25,155 nt of DNA from Irpex lacteus (GCA_001986395.2 MQVO02000128.1:1-25155); one strand, 5' to 3'. Positions 1 through 11,784 are shown, counted from the stretch's first letter. The notes: generated by a model from the sequence alone, not told the origin. Program-made: numbers and translations.

Positions 1-400
1 GTACGCGGCGTCGAGCACCCTCAGATCAAGCGGGACGCGTCAAGGCTCAGGCGATATGTACGCGAGTCGCATGGCAGCCACGTGATGCACGTGATCAATC
101 GGCGAAGTGCATGGCCGAGCGAGGCGCGTGTGGCTCAGTGGCACCGCGCCAGGGCTTGCCAGTGCCAGTGGTTGTGCTCGTCAGGTGAGAAAGGTCTGAA
201 ATCAGCGTGGTTTTGTCACTTAAGCTCAAGCATCAACAGCATTGTGTCGGACATCTCAGAGTCCTCACCGACTTGAGCGACTTCTTGCCCTTTGCGCCCG
301 TGTAGCCTCACTGCCAGTGCAGTCGTGAGTTCTGCTGCCACCCCATGCCATCCGTGCAACCCGTTACGGAGGGACTGCCTCGGCCGAAAGCAGCTCGCAT
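1..400. other. 5' flank of tfb2; first exon unresolved
   Basis: No independent gene is recognisable here. The stretch should hold the promoter and the start codon of the Tfb2 gene. In the frame of the first conserved exon the reading stays open back to a stop near 328, but no ATG with good context was found in that frame. A GTGAGT donor near 325 and a GCAG acceptor near 392 could mark an intron in the 5' end of the gene. Repeated short GTG/CAC-rich words around 60-180 are visible but form no clear element. Confidence 0.4.
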
Positions 401-2395
401 GCCCTTCTCGCATTCCTGCAGTCGCAATCTCAAAACACGTTGACACGTCTCTACCAACGGCCATCGTCATGTCTATCTATCTTCCGGTTCGTATAGCTGC
501 GCTCACCATCGTGGCACGCTGACTGCAGCTGTTGGAAGTTTGTTGGCCCATTGGAGCGACAATTAGTCATGAACCTTCTTTGGCTAGAGTCAGCAATCCC
601 AGCTACTACTATGGCTGCTTGGGTCACAGCCGAAGGCACAAAGTAGGCACTGAACTTCATTTGCTCCTTTAGTTGAATTGTGCATTTAGAGTTGGATTTC
701 AGGGCGTATGACACCGCACTGTCGGTGCTTTCACATTTGCACGTTTTGCCAACAATCCTCTATCAAGCTAGCCCTCAACGTCACCTTCAAGACCAGCTTA
801 CGACAGGCGATCACGGGAGGGTAAGCACTTACAACCATGCCTGAACGTCATCACCCACATAATGCAGAGGCACGAGTGGCAGTTTCGGGGCACCCGCTGA
901 GAAGGACGGGAAGCATCCAGCTCCATCCATCGAAACGCTAGATGCATACGCGCTGGAGCGTTGGGAGGTAGGCTCAATTTCCTCCGAGATACGCACAACT
1001 CACAGGTCGTAGACAATCCTGCATTATATGGTGTCCTCGGGAACGGGCCGAAATCCCGCCAAGCCTTCTCAAGGCGTGTTGTATCTCTTACAGAGAAGTG
1101 GTCTGATGTCCAATGCACAGTACGACTACTCATTATCTATGGTGGCTCTGTTCTTACTAACGACTTGAGATATGTACAGCGGATCATCACTTCAGATAAC
1201 ATCTTCAGGATTTCAGTTTCTTCTTCATAATCCCCATACGCAATTATGGGAGCTACTTTTGCAGTACCTTCGAATGGCTGAGGTACGATACAACGAAGAT
1301 GGATGGGTCTAGGACCGTGACAGTACTTACTGTCTTGCAGGAGCGCCAGATGGACTTGGTCGAGGTCCTTAGTTTTCTATTCATGCTATCGACTATGGAA
1401 CTTGGCCGTGTTAGTCCATTCTCTCCCAATTGCTAGTACAAACCTGACTAGTTTCGCATGCAGGACTACTCCGTTGAGCATCTAAGTCCAACGCAAACTG
1501 CCATGTTAGAAGATCTACGCGACTATGGCATTATCTGGCAGCGCAAGGTTAAAGATAACCCTATACTATATCGAATCCAACCTTACAACCACAATAGCCC
1601 TCTTCCAAGCGCTTCAGCCCAACTCGTTTGGCAACGACGTTGACATCCTCGTCGCCTCCGTTACCTACAAGTAGCGGTTCTGGCTCTGACGGCCAGAGAC
1701 AAGGTTTTATAATTCTAGAAACCAACTATCGCCTTTATGCGTACACGGGTGAGCTGTGGTATCATTCTAAAGTTGTTAGTGCTCATCCTCGATCCAGATA
1801 ACCCTCTGCAAACTGCCGTGCTCCAATCTCTTCGTTACTCTCAAGTCTCGCTTCCCCAAACCTTGTTGTAGGCGCCATTACCCGCGAAAGTGTGAAGAAG
1901 GCCCTTGCTAGCGGCATCACGGCTGATCAGGTTCACGGATACCTCATAGTCCTCACGCTGACTCTATGCTGATTGGGTCCCGTCAGATCATCAGTTATCT
2001 GACCACACATGCCCACCCGCAGATGAGAAAGAATGTACGTACAATGACCGACCCAACACCACGAAGCTCGGACTCACCGAGCGAAACAGAAGCCTCTTCT
2101 ACCTGTTACGGTCCAAGACCAGATTCGGCTATGGGAGCTGGAGAAAAATAGGGTCAAGTCACAGGAAGGCGAGCGGAACACAAGTTGTGACATCGGCTTT
2201 GCCACTGACATGCTGACAGGATACCTCTACACCGCCTTTGCATCGCAAGCCGACTATGAGTACGTACTCAACTACGCAAAACAGCTCGATGTTGTGCTGT
2301 GGGAAAGCTCTGCGAAGAGATGCTTCTTTGGAAGTTTGGAAGGACATCCGAATATCCGTGGATTTATCGAGAGAAGGGCTGCTGGCAAATCGTGA
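401..2395 (+). pseudogene. TFB2: TFIIH subunit Tfb2/p52 (GTF2H4) gene with apparent frameshifts
   Basis: Tfb2/p52 is a core TFIIH subunit that contacts and stimulates the XPB/Ssl2 ATPase in transcription initiation and nucleotide-excision repair. Exons inferred: 401-486, 529-642, 703-820, 868-967, 1013-1119, 1180-1282, 1341-1409, 1464-1547, 1598-1748, 1798-1930, 1987-2038, 2082-2168, 2220-2395, together about 460 codons, normal for the family. Family landmarks seen in order: TLTRLYQRPSSCLSIF, GFQFLL, MDLVEVLSFLF, ETNYRLYAYT, GAITRESV, THAHPQM, DQIRLWELE and a C-terminal VVLWESSAKR. The frame is broken by one extra base near 755 and two more near 1824 and 1859; a missing G near 546 is also possible. 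The 2169-2219 intron has a GC donor. Tfb2 is normally essential and single-copy, so this is either a decayed copy or local base-call error; the other gene models here need no such correction. The true start codon was not identified. Family identity is firm; functional status is open. Confidence 0.85.
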
Positions 2396-2700
2396 TGTAT
2401 GAAGGGGCGGCGAGAAAGAACCCCGCGGTTCGACGTTCTTATGGTTTCACGTGGGGGTCACGATAGAGCCGTTGTAATGTTTCGTAGACTAGACCAATCG
2501 CAACCAGTGCGACATGGCCTCGCTGAGGAATACATATTCATGACATGTCGTAATAGATACATCGGCGGAAAATACGGTCCGTATGAGATCAGGTTCTACT
2601 AAAGATTGTGCTACGCGTTGCGTCATCGTTCCTGCCCTGGGTATCTGTGTTGTGTGGGAAGAGCGGCTCGCTGCAAGTTGCGGTGCGGGCTTGAAGAGAC
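2396..2700. other. Convergent intergenic region between tfb2 and the WOPR gene
   Basis: About 305 bp between two 3' ends. It should hold both 3' UTRs. I see no further coding signal, repeat or RNA gene. A further C-terminal exon of the WOPR gene cannot be excluded. Confidence 0.4.
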
Positions 2701-4187
2701 TCAATAAGATAGCCCTGGGAACTGGATTGGGACGCGAACACACCTCTGTTCTTCCCATGTCCAGCCAGTCGAGCCTGATCGGCTGCGACTCGACTCCCGT
2801 GGCCGTATTGAGGCCGTGCCAACGGCTTCTGGGGAGTGCGACAATGACATCGACGCAATTGAATGGTCGAGGGTCACTCGTCCATCACGTACACGGGGGT
2901 TCGGGGAGAACCCTTCTCGAATGTGTGACATACCTAACCCGCTCATCTCCCAACGGTTTTCCTGGAGAGAAGCCGAGTGCAGAGATGGGTTCGAGGAATA
3001 CACGTCGTGCAGCGAAGATTCGGCGGGAGGAGAGGATCCATATTGAAAGTATGGTGAAGGAGACCATTGGGCCGGCGAAGCTGGCGATGAACCGGGCTGA
3101 TCCATAGAATGGGTGTAGTAGTCTCTGTTGGACTGCATACTCAACCCCGAGGCTACAGGAGAATGAGACGCATCGATGTGCTGATGGTGTGCGGATGGAG
3201 CTGAGTACTGGTGGGAATGCCCGGGAAAGCGAGCTGGTGGTCCAGAGAATTGTGCCTGAGTGTGATCCGAGGGGCCCTCGCTCATCACTCCTCTCGCCAA
3301 CCTGCTAACACCGTCAACTGGACTCGGGCTCTCAGACTGGTGCAATGTCTCATCAGAGTCACGGCTAAATGTTTCCCATGGTATACGTCAGCTCAAAACG
3401 CCCACAAGTTCTTGTACGAAAGCTTACATTCGGGTTAAGCGTCCGTCCGGTCCAAGCTCGAGCTTGGGAGGGTACCGGAAGTTGGTGGACTGTACCAGTT
3501 CGTGAGGGATCTCCAACGCCATGATAGCAGGCACCGTGGTTGGCCTCTGAAGTCGGCCCGACCTCACGTCGTCAAGCGTGTAGTAGCATATGAGGTGGTG
3601 GTCTGAGCCGCGTATTTTGACAGTAATGGTCTGTCCAAAAGCAAACGTTAGTCATGGGCGAGGCGGCAAGTGGGGTATATGTCAAAAACTAGTTACCTTC
3701 TTAATCAGCCCTTGTATTTTCAGCGCCGCATGGGCATCAGCTCTCTGTAAGAGATCGTGCGCGCCAGGGGTTGGGTAGACGCTGCGGTTTGTGCGCTCGA
3801 CAACCTCTCGATAGACCTAACATCGGGCTGTTAATCTACCGCTCGTACGATGCAGCGGTTATTAGGCATACTAAGAAGTTCCCCGATATCCGGCTGGGTG
3901 TCCAGGTATACCCTGCAGGGTTCAGGCGAGGATTAACGTGCTGAACTTGCATGAAGCTAGTTGGCGAGACACATACCGTCTGTCCAGCGTTTGATGCCGC
4001 TCTCTTCGACGCTGAAGACGAAGACGGCGCCGCTCCTGATCATGGAGCGTCGCTCGAGCTCGTTGAGGCGACGCGTTATGCGGGGTATGAGCCCACAACG
4101 CGCTGCCTGTATAAGTCGTAGAGCATCCGCAGTTGTCTCAACGAAACCACAGAATGGGACAACGTCGGAAACAGGTGAAGGGGGCAT
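2701..4187 (-). CDS. WOPR-domain (Gti1/Pac2 family) transcription factor
   Basis: Gti1/Pac2 (Wor1/Ryp1) proteins are nuclear, DNA-binding, fungus-specific regulators of morphology, mating, conidiation or virulence. Five exons on the minus strand: 4187-3977, 3912-3872, 3816-3697, 3630-3428, 3364-2701, joined with matching phases into about 412 residues. The first half is a full two-part WOPR domain: start near GFVETTADALRL, then GLIPRITRRLNELER, the hallmark SGIKRWTDG, an NFLVYRE motif across the second intron, GLIKK, ICYYTLDDVRSGRL and a closing PDGRL. The second half is low-complexity (Ser, Pro, His, Gln rich), typical of the disordered tails of this family. The ATG at 4187 starts right before the domain, as is usual. 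The last about 15 residues could differ if another intron is present. The gene is divergent from HSBP1 across an unusually long gap. Which paralogue it is cannot be told from the domain alone. Confidence 0.9.
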
Positions 4188-7100
4188 AGTAACGATGGTG
4201 TGCTGGAATACTGGACTGGGTGTGGTGTGATGTTGAAAAGACCGAGATGGAGTGCCATCTATATAGTGGAGGACTAGCTGCTCCTACTTTTATCTGTAAT
4301 ACCAAGCTATTGGTCCTGTCAAACATCGAGGGGTATCTTGTGAGGATCTCCGTACACGGTCGATGCACACGAGCTTCCTGGAGATTCCCAGAATCTGATA
4401 CTAAATGTTCCCCGCGGCAAAACTTACTATAGAGTATAGCTCGTAACTTTGCGCACGCTTGCGCTCCGTTGAGGCTCTGGGATTGCTGTACTTTCAGCGC
4501 TTTCGAAATACTGCACTATCGATATACTGGCGCGTCACTGAACATGCAGCTCGAGCCCGGTTTGCTTGCCGGACAGCGGCCGTTAGAGGCTTCAATTTTG
4601 TCGATCCTGCAATGGATGACCCCGTTGTATATCTGTATTCCTCAACTCAGCAGTCGGAGAATATATGGAACCATCGCTACATTTTTGTAAGAATCAGCTG
4701 GACTATTGCGAAGGATGGGGCATACCGGCGGGTCTCTGGAGCGGCAAGTAGAAACAGGGCTCGATAGGGTTTCAGGAATCTTGCTTCCGTCGAACCGGGG
4801 CGCGAACTCTGAGGGAAGACTGCACTCGTGGGTGTAGGCAACGAGGGCAGTCTGCAACCCGTCAGAATACACTTCGCGACATACAGGTACGGAAATCTGA
4901 GCTTGAGCAGCTTGTTGATGGCCCACGCATCACGTACGTATTGATGGACCTGCTGCTGAGGTGCTTGTACCGGTACGCTGCACAAAATGAGTAGATCTAT
5001 TGCCCCATCGCACCGCGGTGGGAATAGCAGTGCAGGTGGGGGAGTCGGGCAAGGCCGCGAGCGCTGAGTTTCAATCTAGCTGTTGTCATAATGTTCAAGA
5101 TATTCTGTAATTCTGTGAATTCTTGTATTCAACGACTGATACCGTGTTTGGCTCCGTCCCGCCCTCGTTCAAAGTCCGCGAGGGAGGGTTCAGTGATCAG
5201 ACTTCCCATCGGAGGGGGGATAAACGTGACGCAGGTTCTCAGCGGTGTGCTGGAAATGGGTGGCAGATGGGAAGTGACGACATAACTCATGTGCAGTTCG
5301 GATGCGACGGAAAGATTAATGAAAGAGGAGGTTCTACGAACAGTTCTACTCGCTTGCCCACAGGACACGGGTCAGCGGCAAGACGTTCATTCCAAGACGA
5401 AGACGCGTGGATCAGCAGAACACCCCACATACGCACTAGACTAAGGGGCGACCGCTACAGGCGTCTGAAGTCTCGAATGGTTCCGTACCCAATACACACC
5501 AACATATCACCACCCATTGCCAGTAACCGCTCGTCGCCACCCCTGCTGCGTAAGCCACGCCCCGCGTGAGCATCCCCAGGCCGCAATACACTCATCCTGT
5601 CTTTCTGTGGCGGATGACGACCCTGCTGGGTTCACAAACAGCCATTCCGACCCACTCCCGCGGAGTCCCAAGACCGCCGCGGCCGACGGTGAATAGGTTT
5701 ATGTTCAGCTGCATGCGCAACACGCAAAACATGCACACAAATAGAACAATGTTCTCTCGATGTGATCCCTAAAGTCTGCGTCGCGGACTGACAAGCGTCC
5801 CGTTGTCAGTACAGTCGCCGTTAAGATAACAGGGACGCGACTCTGTTCAAAGTAGTGAGATTGAATAACCGAAATACGTTTGACTGGCCATGTCAGAAGT
5901 CAGATGCCATGTGACATGCGAGCGAAGGGCAGTTCGCTCGAATGATCGTTCTTGCGATTCGTCGGCAATATCGTGTTCTACTGCGTGCGATAGCAACCGA
6001 TGCATACCTCAAAACAATCACCGGTCATCCTGTCGAGCTGATTACTTGTACGTATCACGGTAAATAGACCTTCGGACGTGTTGGATGCCCTATTCAATTT
6101 GACAGCCACAGATACAGCATTTTGGCACACCAGTCGTCATAGTCCTTCTTCCCCTATGATCTATCTCCTCGGCCACCAGGGAGTCCCAGCACGTCTCAGA
6201 GGATGGATACAACTCGAACAGGGCTTGAGCTTCTCTCCGGAGTGAACTTTGGACACAACGTGATCACAAGCTTCTGCTTCGTGTGAGCGGGCTGTGTACA
6301 GCACCAATCATCTTTGCGGGCCATCTAGCATACGCCCAACTCTTACCCGCAGGAGCCCTTTGTTCGGTTCCGTTGTGCCTCGAGAATAAAACACACAGTT
6401 AGAATTGTGCTGCCCCATGGTCATGCTTGAAGTCCGGGACAACGAACAATACCTGCCAAGTAAGGTAGGATACCTACAGCGACTCGAGAATGGGTTTTTG
6501 ATTACACCACCTCGGATTGACGATCATCGGATCTTTATCTGGGAATCTGACGGCCAATATTACCGAGACAAGTCAGTTAAAGGGAATCAAATATTCAGCC
6601 CGATCCGAAGGTGCCACTCGGTCTGGCAGCGGGAGAGCATTGTGCGCACCTTTACCTTTCCCCTGTTTCAGATGAATGTCGGCAAGGGGTATCTGTTGGC
6701 TGTCGATATACACCAATTTGTTGCTGAACAACATGGTTGTTGCGTCAAAAAGCCTCGTTCTTCTACCTAATGTACCTGGGACCTAGGCATAGCATCTCTC
6801 TATCACACTGTACGGTATCAGTTCCAAGACAGTTATTAACAGGCTCTTCAGACTTGCCTGCCTGAAATTTCGGCGGGCGCCGCTGGGTACAACGCCGCAT
6901 CGTTGATAAACTTTTGAGGATCGCGATGTGGGTGTCCCTTCGCGATACTGTGGATGAGTTTGATCGACATCTGGTTTGAAACTCAGTCAGGATAAGGAAC
7001 CGAGATGCCCTATTCGTCTCCGATGAATCTTTCTGCAAAGGGATACATGGTGGAGCGGGTACACAGTTTATGGATACCCTAGAATGTGTGGGCGTTAGTG

Positions 7101-9109
7101 TGGTACATTGAGCAATGAAGGGAGCGAAAGTAGGCCAGTAGTCATGTCGTGCATAGTCCGAGGATAAACCTCGCTGTTCTTCCCATCTATGAGTAATTGA
7201 CGTGGTGGAGTGGAGTCGTGGAAACATTAAGCATAGTCAATGAGAAATCCGCGGCGAACATGGACATACGAAAGTGTGTCTTCTCCCTCGAAGTAAACTC
7301 GGTACGTAACGCAAGCCCAGCAGAACGTTTTCATGCCGACCTGGAATTCCATTTAACGTGAGCATGCTACCTTACGCCTTCTCAAGAATCAAACACTCAC
7401 ATGTATCCTCACAAACCGCAAACGACGGTCCAGAGTATCTAGGTTCGACAACGCGGTCAGGCTTCTTGGAACATGCCGGAGTAGAGTTGTCGGATGCACG
7501 TCTACTGCATTGTGCGTCATACGCCGACTATGTCACTCGGCAGCCGACCGCCCAATGCTGCTTGTCTGGCTGTGCGGACGCTCAGCAGTGAGGATTTTCC
7601 ATGAACCCCCGGTTCACTGATACAGCACATAGTCTAACGCTCTAAGTGTCGAGGAATTGCAAGAGCGTAAGGGAGAATAATCAATTGCCGGCAGCTGTCG
7701 GTAACGCGTGAGCGTCGTGCAGCGCCCCAGCGCCACAATCATAACACGTTCCAGAGAGTGGACTTGGGCTGGCAGTATTGCGCCTATGCAATGGTATCTG
7801 TTTCTCCTCGCGTCTCTTGAGAAGGTAGGGCCACCCGGGACCAAAGTAAATTCTGGCCGGCGCGCAAGCCTAGGAGCATGGAGACACTCCAACAAGATGG
7901 AATGACCAAATTAGCTGACCTTTTGCATATAGAGCGCCTCGTTCAATGTAAGCAGTACGAGATGGTGTGGGCAGATTCACTGTTCGAACATTGAGTCAGC
8001 CATAGATGCATAGGATGTCTCTGGGAGCAAACAGACCAACGTGCAAGGTGAGGAATTGTCGGCTCGCATGTGAAGCTTGAAGGCCGGATGCTGTCAATTG
8101 CATCTCTGTGCAAAGATAAGCCACCCAGAACGTCTTGGGTGTTACAAAGTTGCATTGGATGGCCTGACTTCGCCCCGAGATGCGGATGTCAGATGCCGCT
8201 TTCCTGGGTGTACTTCGATGAGCATTACAAATGGTATTGTTCGCACAACAGAGCTTTGCGAACCTGCATACTATGTCATACATGTCATAGCTGGCATATC
8301 AACGGCCAACACTGACTGTACAGGAATAAACGTCACACACTCTTGTTCACGCGTCGAACTGTGGCTGAGCATTTTAAGCAGAGAGATATATCACAGACTC
8401 TTTTCGCCAGCAATTCTTCCAGGATATCCGCGCGCTTCCTAGGCCACATTTGCACTCTGTTTCTTGGCTTACCCACGCGACAGTATTGCGGGAGCGAGGT
8501 AGATAGAACGACAGTATTCAGAGCCAGAGATACAACCCATTCAGTGGTTGTTACGGGTTAAAATATAGCTGTACAATCGGAGGACCTAGATTGAATACGA
8601 CAGTTTATTGTCCACTCGTCCTCGTGTACGAAGCATTGCTAACCTGCAACTGTTGCTCACTTGCGGTGTGAGCGTGTGTTTGATGTACTTGAGCCGGATG
8701 ATATTCCGCTCTCTCCACTTCCAATTCTAGAAACAATTCATAGTACCGTGGATAAGTTGAGAGTGAGAGGCAAGGACGAATTGTGTTCACTGTACAGTAT
8801 GTAGGTTACCGCAAGTGATGGTAGGTGTGTGATCCCGAACGGTATAGTGCTCAAAGCGGCAGTTTGATGCCGGCGGTAAGACCGGTATGATCCGGTCATT
8901 ACTTGGATCTGAGATTCACTCCGCGCAAAGCTCCAGAACCGGATTTGGAACGATGTTTCTTACCACCACCGTCGTGCCATAACGGCCTCGTCCCAATCTC
9001 CTCGCTGTAGCAAGGATCTCACAGGTGATAATTTGTTAGTCTTAGCCAATGAGATACGCCGCCTGTCTGATTTTGTAATGAAGGCTGAATACAGGATTGG
9101 CTACCAGTT
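4188..9109. other. 4.9-kb region without recognisable genes, shared upstream of WOPR and HSBP1 genes
   Basis: Between two divergent start codons. Several open frames exceed 100 codons (for example 5123-5569 and 6405-6770 on the plus strand, 6763-7227 on the minus strand), but none shows a known motif, splice-linked continuation or conserved-looking composition, so they are not called. I see no long direct or inverted repeat, tRNA or transposase. A perfect 7-bp stem (CTGACAA/TTGTCAG) occurs near 5788-5809. Long upstream regions are common for master-regulator genes, so part of this is plausibly control sequence or long 5' leader of the WOPR gene; that is inference. Confidence 0.45.
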
Positions 9110-9597
9110 ATGCCGCCACCATCCTCTGCGGCACTTCCTCTGAACGTAACATCAACGGTAACGCCGTCTAAGGCATCTATCAGTCCTGTATCCACCACAG
9201 GTGCCTCTGCAGCTGCACCTAGCCCGTCGAAGCCTGTTGTCAACACATCGGATATCTCTAGTCCACACGAGCTCACTGCTTTCGTCAGTACAATCCCAAA
9301 CTCTGGGCAGCAACCTTCTTCTAACCACATACCAAAGGTCGAGACTCTGCTCGAACAACTAGACGCTAAATTTGACGACATGTCTAACCAGATTCTCGAT
9401 CGGAGTGAGTTCTCTACTGTTTCAATGTTCGACCATCAGCGTTTGCCGTTAACGCGTTCTGTCTCTGTATAGTGACACAAATGTCCACGCGAGTCGATGC
9501 ACTAGAAGCCTCTATCCAGGATATAATCAATGGAGACGCCACTACCGCCCCCACCAGCCTACCTCAGTCGCCCATCTTACGAAAGAGTGGGGTCTAG
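9110..9597 (+). CDS. HSBP1: Heat shock factor binding protein 1 (HSBP1) homologue
   Basis: HSBP1 is a small coiled-coil protein that binds the trimerisation region of heat shock factor and, in animals, dampens the heat-shock response; it also resembles a subunit of the WASH-assembly machinery. Three exons: 9110-9283, 9338-9404, 9473-9597, giving 121 residues. After splicing, residues about 54-101 read ELTAFVETLLEQLDAKFDDM then SNQILDR, followed by MSTRVDALEASI, which lines up residue for residue with the HSBP1 heptads. The first intron (54 nt, GTCAGT donor, CTAAC branch-like site) is in frame; if retained it inserts 18 residues inside the heptad region. The N-terminal about 53 residues are Ser/Thr/Pro/Ala rich and absent from the roughly 76-residue animal proteins. 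The ATG at 9110 is the first in frame. Identification is by motif, without a search. Confidence 0.85.
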
Positions 9598-9991
9598 CGT
9601 TCGCAATTCAGAAAGCACCGAATACTGGTTTCTAGGCCAGGATGACCTGATCACATATTCGGACAGCATTGGTTTGATCCATATGAATAGCAAAGATATT
9701 TCGTGTTGTACCAGATCTATCGGCTCGGAGGCATCAATGCTTGCCACTGATTGGCGGATGCAGACTTAAGGTATCTCATTGGCGCTAGCTGGCCACAGAC
9801 GCACTTTGAGGACGATATTGGTTTCATATGTAGAATTCTAGCACCCGATGTTCGCGCGTTCCTAAGGGAGCGGATGACGAGATATGAAAACACGTGGTAT
9901 TGTACATCTGGTAGTTGACTGTAGTTGACTGGTGGACGAGAATCTACTACCCAGTAGCACAATGCGTTTACCAACCGTCTCGTTGAGAGAA
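9598..9991. other. Convergent intergenic region between HSBP1 and get4
   Basis: About 390 bp between two gene 3' ends. It contains a perfect tandem duplication of the 10-mer GTAGTTGACT at 9911-9930. No coding exon recognised; frames overlapping the HSBP1 3' end are incidental. Confidence 0.4.
9911..9930. repeat. 10-bp tandem duplication
   Basis: Two adjacent exact copies of GTAGTTGACT between the HSBP1 and get4 3' ends. Seen directly; probably replication slippage with no evident function. Confidence 0.85.
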
Positions 9992-11614
9992 TCAATCAAG
10001 ACTCGGCGCACCGCTGGCTGATGCTGGCGCTAATACTCTTCTCGGGGCCGCCGTTCTAGAGGGCGGCGCCCCTCCAAGCATAGCCGACAACATGTCAGCC
10101 ATCGGATTGCCTTGTTGTGATCTGGGTGGAGGGATAGCGAAGTACAATTCTGATATTTCGCTGAGTGCCTATAGAATAGTTAAAACACGTCGTATCAGTA
10201 AAGAATCACGTATTGGTGCTGTAACAATGCGCATGAGCGCAAACGGCGGGGATCATCGTCATCGAGAAGGTAGTCTCAGTAATTCCTAGTGAAGACCTTT
10301 GAACCTTCGGATTCCGGGCTGCGCGTTCCTTGCCCGAGATCCGTGTGTGCGCATTACCAGCAACGGTAGATGTAGGCAGAACAGAGTGGACTGGCTCCAT
10401 ATTGAGACGTACCTTGCGAACTTCCTTCACGGCTAGAAGGCCACCTTTGCTCTGGTAACTCCCACAAAGACGTATCCACGCCTCCCGCATGACCTTGTTC
10501 TTGTCCCCTTGTGAACGCTGACACGCGCGGACAGCAAGTTGCGCGAAATTGACCAAGGAATCCGTCGTAAACACAATTTCATCCGGCGTGCCTGAGACCG
10601 GTTTACCAATAGGGATTGGCGTGGACTGAATGGGGGATATGAAATCTGAGCGGGATGCGGCTAATTCAGAGACAAGATGTGTGATGAATGCACGCGCTGC
10701 TAAAATGTTTCCGTTCTGAAGATATCTGCCGATGAAGGTAGTATCAGCCCATGATGACCGCAGCGAGAGGGCCGGAAAGAGGCGGAATGAATGGGAGAAG
10801 GAGTGCACCGATGTGGCAAATTATGTGCATCAGCCGGGAGACCAATGGTAACGGCTGCTTATACCGTAGTGATTCGAACGGACTGAACTTACGGAATGGT
10901 TCCACGAAGAGCAAATGCCCCCGGAGCTCCGCCTGTTGATGACCATTCGCCATACAGCTGTGCAAGGGTTCTTGCGCTATCTCGTTTTCCGGCTGCAAGA
11001 TAGTGCAGCTCGGCAGATTCGAAAGCACCCTCTAACAGGAAGAACGTAAGATGTAGTCAGAAACATGAGGCCACGCGTTCGAACCTTTGTATAATATCTC
11101 CGCAATGTAGTGGTGTAGGTCTGGGTCTCCAGACGGACAAGGTCCAGACTTTGCAGACCAGCTACATTGGTCTTAGTGATATTCAGACAAAGGAGCAAGT
11201 AACAAAACGCACGCAATAGATTTATCAATAACTGTCTTCCGCCACGATCCAGAAGGACCAGCCAAGGCTATGAGCTGGGTAAGGCGACCTGCGGGTTGTG
11301 AGAAACATTGTGGCCAAACAGAGCAGCTGAACAGGAAGGGACATACCCCGGCTCTCCGCATTCACCTCCTCTCCCTTGTTCTCATACACATCCAGTAAGA
11401 ACACTGAAAGATCTGTGCCGCTACCTTGCTGTCCTGTCTTGAACAGTTCTCGTGCGGATTGGAACAAGACATCAATAGCGGTATCATATTGACCTGACTT
11501 CTGGTAACGAGCAGCAAATGTCCTAGCTTTCTGATGCGCCTCGTACGGCTGTCCAGATTGGATCAAAGGCAAGATAGCGTTCAAGGCTCGGGATGAGGAG
11601 GCAGCTGGCGGCAT
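9992..11614 (-). CDS. GET4: Get4, tail-anchored protein targeting factor
   Basis: Get4 partners Get5 and bridges the Sgt2 chaperone to the Get3 ATPase, passing tail-anchored proteins to the ER. Six exons on the minus strand: 11614-11347, 11288-11213, 11161-11085, 11031-10893, 10725-10413, 10168-9992; phases match and give 349 residues, close to family size. The protein is an alpha-solenoid without membrane segments. Family landmarks: PYEAHQKARTFAARY near the N-terminus, LFKTGQQGSGTDLSVFLLDV, then DPDLHHYIAEILYKEG, FALRGTIPYLQNGN, and the C-terminal ALSEISELYFAIPPPR with a GNPMADML tail. The last intron (244 nt) and the fourth (167 nt) are long for this locus; an extra exon inside them is not needed for the alignment. 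The start is at the first ATG, just before an Ala/Ser-rich leader. A transposon sits about 180 bp upstream, inside the likely promoter. Confidence 0.93.
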
Positions 11615-11784
11615 GGCTGTTTACAGTAAGTCGTGCGTGGACGAATGCCTGGGACGCGATGGAGTAGATCAGCGTTGTCACATAGGCGCCGACCTGCAGC
11701 CATCGTGATCGGGGCGCTCTGATCAAGTCGATTGACACGCTCATGTCGAACTCTTACGGTCTCTTACATGACAAGCGAAATGAG
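11615..11784. promoter_or_regulatory. Truncated upstream region of get4
   Basis: Only about 170 bp separate the Get4 start codon from the 9-bp target duplication of the transposon. Removing the element and one duplication would leave about 259 bp between Get4 and Tsc13, so the insertion has displaced whatever control sequence lay beyond this point. No specific factor site is claimed. Confidence 0.4.

Noticed and set aside
2583..3107. 174-codon plus-strand frame
   Set aside because: Antisense to the last WOPR exon; its openness comes from that exon's Ser/Pro/Gln-rich codons.
5123..5569. 148-codon plus-strand frame, Arg/Ser rich
   Set aside because: Low-complexity without motif; a competing frame on the other strand is equally open.
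6405..6770. 121-codon plus-strand frame in the gene-free region
   Set aside because: Composition is not obviously random, but no motif, splice-linked exon or family resemblance was found; not enough to call a gene.
6763..7227. 154-codon minus-strand frame
   Set aside because: No recognisable domain or splice continuation; long chance frames are expected in about 5 kb at this G+C.
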